Origin: an uncultured Clostridia bacterium
GTDB taxonomy: Bacteria > Bacillota > Clostridia > Monoglobales > Monoglobaceae
Direction of reading: 5' to 3'
DNA: 29,323 bases
NCBI GenBank assembly: GCA_934463175.1
Contig: CAKSIW010000026.1
Location: 1 to 29,323, forward strand
Shown here: in pieces, positions 24,354 through 29,323 of the stretch
How the letters are laid out: each line of letters starts with the position of its first letter
How positions within the stretch are numbered: the stretch's first letter is position 1
Translations under genes and position numbers: made by a program
The notes under the pieces: model-generated
What the model was told of the DNA's origin: nothing
Databases searched by the model: none
What the model saw: the letters and a program-made list of their open reading frames with translations, nothing else

Positions 24354-25361
24354 ATGATTGAGCTTAAAAACATCTCAAAGTCCTTCAAAACATCAAACGG
24401 TGCGGTTGAGGCTTTGAAAAACGTATCGCTGACGATTGAGGACGGCGATATATACGGAATAATCGGCATGAGCGGTGCGGGAAAAAGCACGCTTGTGCGC
24501 TGCATAAACATGCTTGAACGACCGACGGAGGGCGAGGTTCTGGTGAACGGTGAGAACATCGGAGAGCTGAATGCCGCGGAGCTGAGAAAGAGACGGCGCA
24601 GAATGACCATGATTTTTCAGGGCTTCAATCTGCTCATGCAAAGAAACTGCCTTGACAATATATGCTTCCCGATGGAGCTTTCGGGAGTGAGCAAAAAAGA
24701 CGCAAGGCGGCGTGCGGCGGAGCTTCTGAAAACGGTCGGGCTGCCCGACAAGGGAAAGGCATATCCGGCGCAGCTTTCGGGCGGACAGCAGCAGAGAATC
24801 GCAATTGCGCGCGCACTTGCAACCGACCCCGAAATTCTGCTTTGTGATGAAGCGACCAGCGCGCTTGACCCGAAAACGACGCAGTCAATTCTGGAGCTGA
24901 TAAAGGAAATCAACCGCAAGCTGGGCATAACGGTCATTGTCATCACACATCAGATGAGTGTTGTTGAGAAAATATGCAGCAAGGTTGCAATTCTGGACGG
25001 CGGCGAGGTTGTCGAGGAGGGTGATGTGAGCGAGGTGTTCACCAATCCGAAATCTGACGCGGCGCGGAGACTTGTGTTCCCCGACGGTGTGGATTCGCAG
25101 GTTCCGTCATTTGCGTCCGACGGCGTAATCAGGCTTGTCTATAACGGCGCACCCGTTGCCGACACGCCGCTGATTGCAAAAATGGCAATGGAAAGCGGCA
25201 TTGCCGCAAATATTCTTGCGGCACAGACAAAGTGTATCGGAGACAAGGTTTTCGGAAACATGCTGCTTGACATAAAGGGCGAGGGCGAGACGGAGCGTGC
25301 AATGGAATATCTCGCGAACACGCCGAACATCATTGTGAGGAGGATTGAGAAGAGTGCTTGA
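24354..25361 (+). CDS. metN: Methionine ABC transporter ATPase MetN
   Basis: The 335-residue ATPase drives methionine import through MetI. It has Walker A GMSGAGKST (38-46), signature LSGGQQQRIAIARAL, and Walker B ILLCDEATSALD. A C-terminal NIL domain (about residues 255-335, ending NIIVRRIEKSA) binds methionine and shuts the transporter when internal methionine is high. CGGAG upstream supports the ATG at 24354; a longer frame from 24264 would include the hairpin. Its end overlaps metI by eight bases. Confidence 0.96.
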   Translation: MIELKNISKSFKTSNGAVEALKNVSLTIEDGDIYGIIGMSGAGKSTLVRCINMLERPTEGEVLVNGENIGELNAAELRKRRRRMTMIFQGFNLLMQRNCLDNICFPMELSGVSKKDARRRAAELLKTVGLPDKGKAYPAQLSGGQQQRIAIARALATDPEILLCDEATSALDPKTTQSILELIKEINRKLGITVIVITHQMSVVEKICSKVAILDGGEVVEEGDVSEVFTNPKSDAARRLVFPDGVDSQVPSFASDGVIRLVYNGAPVADTPLIAKMAMESGIAANILAAQTKCIGDKVFGNMLLDIKGEGETERAMEYLANTPNIIVRRIEKSA

Positions 25362-26061
25362 ACAGCTTTTGGCAAATGAAACCGTTGCGGAGGCGGTTGA
25401 AATTCTCCGCAGTGAGCTTTTTCTTGCGATTTGGGAAACGTTTTATGTGACGGTTGTTGCAACGTTTTTCTCAATTGTAATCGGACTTCCTCTCGGAGTT
25501 CTGATTGTTGCGGGTGAGAAGGACGGCGTCATGCCACTTCCGAGACCCGTTCTGAGCGTCATAAACGTTGTCATCAATCTTTTGCGTTCGGTTCCGTTTC
25601 TGATTCTCATGATTTTGGTTTTCCCTCTGACAAGGCTGATAATCGGTACGGTTGTCGGCACGGCGGCGTCAATTGTTCCGCTTGTCATTGCGGCAGCACC
25701 ATTTGTTGCGCGTCTGGTCGAGAGCAGTCTGCGTGAGGTCAACCCGAACATAATTGAGGCCGCACAGAGCATGGGAGCGTCACCGTTTAAAATTATAACA
25801 CGCGTCATGCTGCCCGAGAGCGTTCCGTCACTTGTGTCGGGGTTCACAATTGCAATAACAACCATTCTGGGCTATTCTGCCATGAGCGGTATCATAGGCG
25901 GCGGCGGTCTCGGAAAAATTGCAATTAACTATGGATACTACAGATATAAATACCTTGTTATGATGATTGCGGTTATTTTCCTGATTATATTGGTTCAGAT
26001 TTTTCAGGCTGTCGGAACATACATTGCCGTGAAGTCGGACAAAAGACTGAAAAAGAGCTGA
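25354..26061 (+). CDS. metI: Methionine ABC transporter permease MetI
   Basis: The 235-residue membrane protein has about five hydrophobic segments and the MetI permease layout: LRSVPFLILMILVFPLTR, and the ATPase-coupling loop EAAQSMGASPFKIITRVMLPES. I prefer the GTG start at 25354, which has AGGAGG ten bases upstream. A TTG at 25345 is only one base after that site and so is unlikely. The start lies inside the metN end, so translation is coupled. Together with metQ and metN it forms a complete methionine uptake system. Confidence 0.94.
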   Translation: MLEQLLANETVAEAVEILRSELFLAIWETFYVTVVATFFSIVIGLPLGVLIVAGEKDGVMPLPRPVLSVINVVINLLRSVPFLILMILVFPLTRLIIGTVVGTAASIVPLVIAAAPFVARLVESSLREVNPNIIEAAQSMGASPFKIITRVMLPESVPSLVSGFTIAITTILGYSAMSGIIGGGGLGKIAINYGYYRYKYLVMMIAVIFLIILVQIFQAVGTYIAVKSDKRLKKS

Positions 26062-26076
26062 CGGGTTATAGGAAAA

Positions 26077-26135
26077 ATTTATAGCTTTGCATAATAATTA
26101 TGTATTGGACAAAATGCGGCTGAAGTGCTATACTA
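26077..26135 (+). promoter_or_regulatory. metY promoter with shared upstream operator (copy 2)
   Basis: TTGGAC (26105-26110), 18 bases, TATACT (26129-26134) with an extended -10 TG; ATAGCTTTGCATA and CATA-5-TATG (26090-26102) lie upstream. It is a near copy of the metQ promoter block. A small hairpin (CCTATC-GAAAT-GATAGG, 26138-26154) sits at the predicted mRNA 5' end. Confidence 0.72.
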
Positions 26136-26185
26136 AACCTATCGAAATGATAGGAGATAAATTTCAGATTGAGGAGGAATTGAAA

Positions 26186-27481
26186 ATGGCAGACAGAAAA
26201 TACAGATTTGAGACCCTTCAGGTTCAGGCAGGACAGGAGCAGCCCGATCCTGCGACCGATGCGAGAGCTGTTCCGATTTATGCGTCAACCTCGTTTGTGT
26301 TCCACAATGCGCAGCACGCGGCGGACAGGTTCAGCCTGAAGGATTCGGGAAACATCTACGGCAGACTGACAAATCCGACACAGGGTGTTTTTGAAGAAAG
26401 AATGGCGGCACTCGAAGGCGGTTCTGCGGCACTTGCGGTTGCGTCGGGAGCGGCGGCAATAAATTATACCATACAGGCGCTTGCAAAGACGGGCGAGCAT
26501 ATTGTGTCATCAAAGACAATATACGGCGGAACATATAATCTGCTTGCCAACACTCTTCCGCTGACATCGGGCATTTCGGCAACCTTTGTTGACCCTGAGG
26601 AGGAGGGGGCATTTGAAAAGGCAATACGTCCCGAAACAAAAGCAATTTACATTGAGACTCTCGGAAACCCGAATTCAAACATAATTGACATTGAGGAGCT
26701 TGCAAAAATTGCGCACAAGCACGGGATTCCGCTTGTTGTTGACTCAACGTTTGCAACGCCGTATCTTGTGAGACCGATTGAATACGGTGCGGATATTGTG
26801 GTTCACAGTGCAACGAAGTTCATCGGCGGTCACGGTGCGGCAATCGGCGGTGTCATTGTTGACGGGGGCACATTCGACTGGAAGGCGTCGGGCAGATATC
26901 CGTGGATATCCGAGCCGAACCCGTCATATCACGGAATCAGCTTTGCCGACGCGGCAGGCACTGCGGCTTTTGCCACATATATCAGGGCAATTCTTCTGCG
27001 TGACACCGGCTCAACGATTTCACCGTTTCATGCATTCATGTTCCTTCAGGGGCTGGAGACGCTTTCACTCAGAGTTGAGAGACATGTGTCGAATGCGCTG
27101 AAAATCGTTGACTATCTCAAGAATCACCCGTCAGTCGAGGCGGTTCACCACCCGTCACTTGAAACAGAGCCGAGCCACGGACTGTATTCAAAATATTTCC
27201 CGAACGGCGGAGGTTCGATTTTCACCTTTGAAATAAAGGGAAATGCAGAGACGGCGCAGAAATTCATAGACAATCTGAGAATTTTTTCCCTCCTTGCAAA
27301 TGTTGCGGACGTGAAATCACTGGTGATTCACCCTGCGTCAACAACACACTCACAGCTCACCGAAAGCGAGCTTGCGGAGCAGGGAATCAAGCCGAACACA
27401 ATCAGACTTTCAATCGGTATTGAAAATGTTGATGACCTCAGTGAGGCTCTGGACGATGCATTCGCAGCAGCAAAAGCCTGA
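26186..27481 (+). CDS. metY: O-acetylhomoserine sulfhydrylase (MetY type)
   Basis: The 431-residue PLP enzyme of the Cys/Met metabolism family makes homocysteine from O-acetylhomoserine and sulfide. The N-terminal RFETLQVQAGQEQPDPATDARAVPIY is typical of MetY rather than MetB. YGRLTNPTQ contacts the cofactor phosphate, and Lys211 in HSATKFIGGHG binds PLP. The start at 26186 has GGAGG about nine bases upstream; a longer frame from 26087 crosses the promoter. It follows metQNI but has its own copy of the metQ promoter, so uptake and synthesis of methionine are set by the same signal. Confidence 0.95.
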   Translation: MADRKYRFETLQVQAGQEQPDPATDARAVPIYASTSFVFHNAQHAADRFSLKDSGNIYGRLTNPTQGVFEERMAALEGGSAALAVASGAAAINYTIQALAKTGEHIVSSKTIYGGTYNLLANTLPLTSGISATFVDPEEEGAFEKAIRPETKAIYIETLGNPNSNIIDIEELAKIAHKHGIPLVVDSTFATPYLVRPIEYGADIVVHSATKFIGGHGAAIGGVIVDGGTFDWKASGRYPWISEPNPSYHGISFADAAGTAAFATYIRAILLRDTGSTISPFHAFMFLQGLETLSLRVERHVSNALKIVDYLKNHPSVEAVHHPSLETEPSHGLYSKYFPNGGGSIFTFEIKGNAETAQKFIDNLRIFSLLANVADVKSLVIHPASTTHSQLTESELAEQGIKPNTIRLSIGIENVDDLSEALDDAFAAAKA

Positions 27482-27498
27482 AAATGTGAATCTGATAC

Positions 27499-27516
27499 CC
27501 CCATTGCCGAGGGGGC
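27499..27516 (+). other. Short GC hairpin after metY
   Basis: CCCCC and GGGGG arms around an ATTGCCGA loop, just ahead of the main terminator. It may assist termination or processing. Confidence 0.45.
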
Positions 27517-27524
27517 ATTGAATC

Positions 27525-27555
27525 AAAAAAAGCTTGCGTCAGCAAGCTTTTTTTT
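27525..27555 (+). terminator. Terminator after metY
   Basis: Stem AAAAAAAGCTTGC with GCAAGCTTTTTTT, GTCA loop and an eight-base T run. It closes the methionine region and marks the point where base composition falls sharply. Confidence 0.92.
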
Positions 27556-27762
27556 GATGTTTATTGGAATACGGGTCACGGTGGAAATAACAAACATTTG
27601 GAAATCAAAACGTTTGTTGTTTTTTTCATTTCTGCCGATTTGCGATTTAAAAAGCATCTTTACCGCTTTGATAAGCATATTTAATGGAATTGATATAAAT
27701 GCATACAGAATCGATATTTGCAGGTACAAAAGTTTGACCTAAATTTATATAAATATAAAATA
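27556..27762. other. AT-rich intergenic stretch
   Basis: About 200 bases of AT-rich DNA between the metY terminator and the next promoter. Short frames exist on both strands but have no ribosome binding sites or family features. I see no tRNA, integrase site or insertion sequence ends. Confidence 0.6.
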
Positions 27763-27791
27763 TTGACAAATATACCATAATATGGTATAGG
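27763..27791 (+). promoter_or_regulatory. Promoter of the LamG-like gene
   Basis: TTGACA (27763-27768), 17 bases, TATAGG (27786-27791) with an extended -10 TG. A long palindrome fills the spacer and enters the -10 box. Confidence 0.75.
27771..27789. promoter_or_regulatory. 19-base palindromic operator candidate
   Basis: TATACCATA-A-TATGGTATA is a perfect 9-1-9 inverted repeat between the -35 box and the -10 box. A protein bound here would exclude RNA polymerase, so a repressor site is the natural reading. I do not recognise the regulator. Confidence 0.65.
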
Positions 27792-27861
27792 TAGTTATAG
27801 GACTTTTAAGAAAGGAGAAAAACATATAAAAACTTATTTTACAAATGATTAGGAGGAAAAA

Positions 27862-29323
27862 ATGAAAAAAGGTTTGTTTTTAAAAATTTATTTAGTTATT
27901 TTGATTACGGTTTGTAACATCAATGTATTTGCCGTGAGTGATGCGGTATGTGTATTTACTTGTGATACAATTTTTGACTCAACTGTTAAAAATGAATGTT
28001 TAAATGAAGAATGTCTTAATTTGTATGGGAATGTTATGTTAAGATCCGGAATTTCGGGAAATAGCTTATATTTTGATGGTTCTAATGCATATTTAAAGGG
28101 GAATAGCACAAAGAGGATAACAGATTTAAACAAATGGACGGCGACCCTTTGGATAAAACCTGATATTGACAATGCGGAAGGACTTATTCCTATTGCAAAA
28201 AATGAGGTTTTTTCGGTAAATCTTAATAAGAATACAAAAAAGATTGAAATTCTGATAAAAGATAGTTCAGACGGACTGATATCCAACTATACATTTAATA
28301 GTGATGTATGGAATCATATAGCCTTAAGTTATGATTCAGAAATGTTAAAGTTGTATGTTAACGGAAAGGTGGACAGCAGATGTTTAAATCAAAAGAAAAA
28401 ATTTTTTGATGATTCAATTGTTTTTATAGGGAAGCAAGATTCTAAATTTTATAAAGGCTGTATAGATGAAATAGCGGTTTATGCCAAGTGTCTGTCTGCA
28501 ACAGATATTGCTGATTTATATAAAGGTATTTCAGGACAAGCAACTGACTGGAATTTTGTGTCATATCCGTTGAGGGCGCAGTATCCTAATGGTATTGAAA
28601 CAATTAATTCTGCGTTAGCAAAAGAAAGTGAAATTGTTAAACCAATTGACACAGGTTTTGAAGAAAGAAATGAAATTGGTGCTGTAAAGAATGAAAGCTA
28701 TAATGGGCAGCTTAAAATTACAGAAGAAAAATATAGTGGAAAGTTTGCTCTTGAGATAATAAAAAGGGATAATAATATCATTCCTATAAAAGAAACAGAT
28801 TATTTTAAAACTTCAGACAATGCGGTTATTGTCCCCAATAATACCAATTTGAATACAAGTGCCGAGATAACTGGGGATGACGGCGCCTCTGCGGCTGTTA
28901 ACAATAGGTTTGCAGCAGTGGAAGAGATAAAAACAAAGTGTAATTTTTTTGAAGTAATGCTGAAACCAATGTATTTATCAGAGGAAATATCGTTTTACAC
29001 TAAAGCGATGGTGAAAGATTCAGATGACAGTGTTACTGAAAAATATGTAATTATCAAAAGCGATAATGATGGTGATGGTATATTTAAGGTGGGTGAAGAC
29101 TTCAGCAGAGGCAAGTGGCAAATGGTCAAGCTTAATTTGCTTGATGTTGACGAGACGTTTGAAAGCGGGATTGTTTCCGGATTGTATATCTCAGCCAACG
29201 ATGGGTCCCATTGGATATTTGATAATATTACTTCAGGGTATAAAAAGATAAATGAAACCAATGCAAATATGTCGGAATTTATTCAAAATAATGTTATTTA
29301 TACAACCGAAGGAATTAAATTTG
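27862..29323 (+). CDS. Secreted LamG/concanavalin A-like domain protein (partial, runs off the end)
   Basis: The frame is open for 487 codons to the window end; its stop is not seen. AGGAGG precedes the ATG at 27862. Residues 1-24 are a signal peptide (MKKGLFLKIYLVILITVCNI, then VFA|VS). Residues about 30-215 look like a LamG/laminin-G jelly roll: NSLYFDGSNAYLKG, WTATLWIKPD, WNHIALSYDSEMLKLYVNGK and CIDEIAVYAKCLSATDIADLY. After this, about 290-460 may be a second beta-sandwich (YSGKFALEI, then GKWQMVKLNLLDVD and HWIFDNI). Such modules bind glycans on secreted enzymes or adhesins; any catalytic part must lie beyond the window. The gene is much more AT-rich than its neighbours, suggesting a different origin. 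Confidence 0.85.
   Translation, partial: MKKGLFLKIYLVILITVCNINVFAVSDAVCVFTCDTIFDSTVKNECLNEECLNLYGNVMLRSGISGNSLYFDGSNAYLKGNSTKRITDLNKWTATLWIKPDIDNAEGLIPIAKNEVFSVNLNKNTKKIEILIKDSSDGLISNYTFNSDVWNHIALSYDSEMLKLYVNGKVDSRCLNQKKKFFDDSIVFIGKQDSKFYKGCIDEIAVYAKCLSATDIADLYKGISGQATDWNFVSYPLRAQYPNGIETINSALAKESEIVKPIDTGFEERNEIGAVKNESYNGQLKITEEKYSGKFALEIIKRDNNIIPIKETDYFKTSDNAVIVPNNTNLNTSAEITGDDGASAAVNNRFAAVEEIKTKCNFFEVMLKPMYLSEEISFYTKAMVKDSDDSVTEKYVIIKSDNDGDGIFKVGEDFSRGKWQMVKLNLLDVDETFESGIVSGLYISANDGSHWIFDNITSGYKKINETNANMSEFIQNNVIYTTEGIKF

Noticed and set aside
23304..26185. S-box or T-box riboswitch upstream of metQ or metY
   Set aside because: The predicted leaders are only about 35-45 bases long, too short for either riboswitch.
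27518..27742. Short ORFs on both strands in the AT-rich gap
   Set aside because: Both overlap the metY terminator, lack ribosome sites and show no family resemblance.
27888..28286. 132-codon minus-strand ORF opposite the LamG-like gene
   Set aside because: The plus strand has a signal peptide, ribosome site, promoter and recognisable fold; the minus frame has none.
1..29323. CRISPR array, insertion sequence, rRNA or tRNA gene
   Set aside because: I saw no regularly spaced repeats, no transposase-like protein, no paired terminal inverted repeats and no cloverleaf-like sequences.

Overview
The window is bacterial chromosomal DNA with tightly packed genes, strong AGGAGG-type ribosome binding sites, extended -10 promoters and short hairpin terminators. 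It carries a SpoVG gene, a diaminopimelate-type peptidoglycan gene (a DapF domain), an ECF-type biotin transporter component, TypA, MscL and MetNIQ. This mix fits a low-to-moderate GC Firmicute of the class Clostridia, probably an anaerobic gut-type lineage. The species cannot be named from the sequence.

Region 1 (1-3608, minus strand) reads rdgB, a TtcA-type tRNA thiolase, an orphan ABC-2 permease, bioY, a terminator, a VTC-domain polyphosphate polymerase-like protein, and the start of a DUF4956-type membrane protein cut by the window edge. Region 2 (3609-7912) has gap on the plus strand, a convergent mscL plus small membrane protein pair, and typA on the plus strand. Region 3 (7913-10318) has the typA terminator, a 37-codon secreted-peptide ORF or gene relic, murC (minus, TTG start) and spoVG (plus). 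Two nearly identical palindromic hairpins sit at 8055 and 10239.

Region 4 (10319-21049, minus strand) is one arginine operon: argC-argJ-argB-argR-argD-argF-carA-carB/dapF. It covers glutamate to citrulline by the cyclic acetyl route, together with its own carbamoyl phosphate supply and its own repressor. A promoter upstream of argC is flanked by three ArgR-like boxes. The last gene is the most unusual in the window: a full CarB joined in frame to a full-length DapF. No internal ribosome binding site is visible, and the DapF half lacks the first of the two catalytic cysteines.

Region 5 (21252-27555, plus strand) is a DUF4432/aldose-epimerase-like gene, a LysR regulator, the methionine transporter metQ-metN-metI, and a MetY-type O-acetylhomoserine sulfhydrylase. 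metQ and metY each have a private promoter, and the two promoters are near copies of each other (47 of 59 positions identical). This suggests a small methionine/cysteine regulon controlled by the adjacent LysR protein.

Region 6 (27556-29323) changes sharply to AT-rich DNA. A strong promoter overlapped by a 9-1-9 palindrome drives a secreted LamG-like protein that runs off the window end. Its composition and codon use differ from everything before it, so it may be an accessory or acquired locus.
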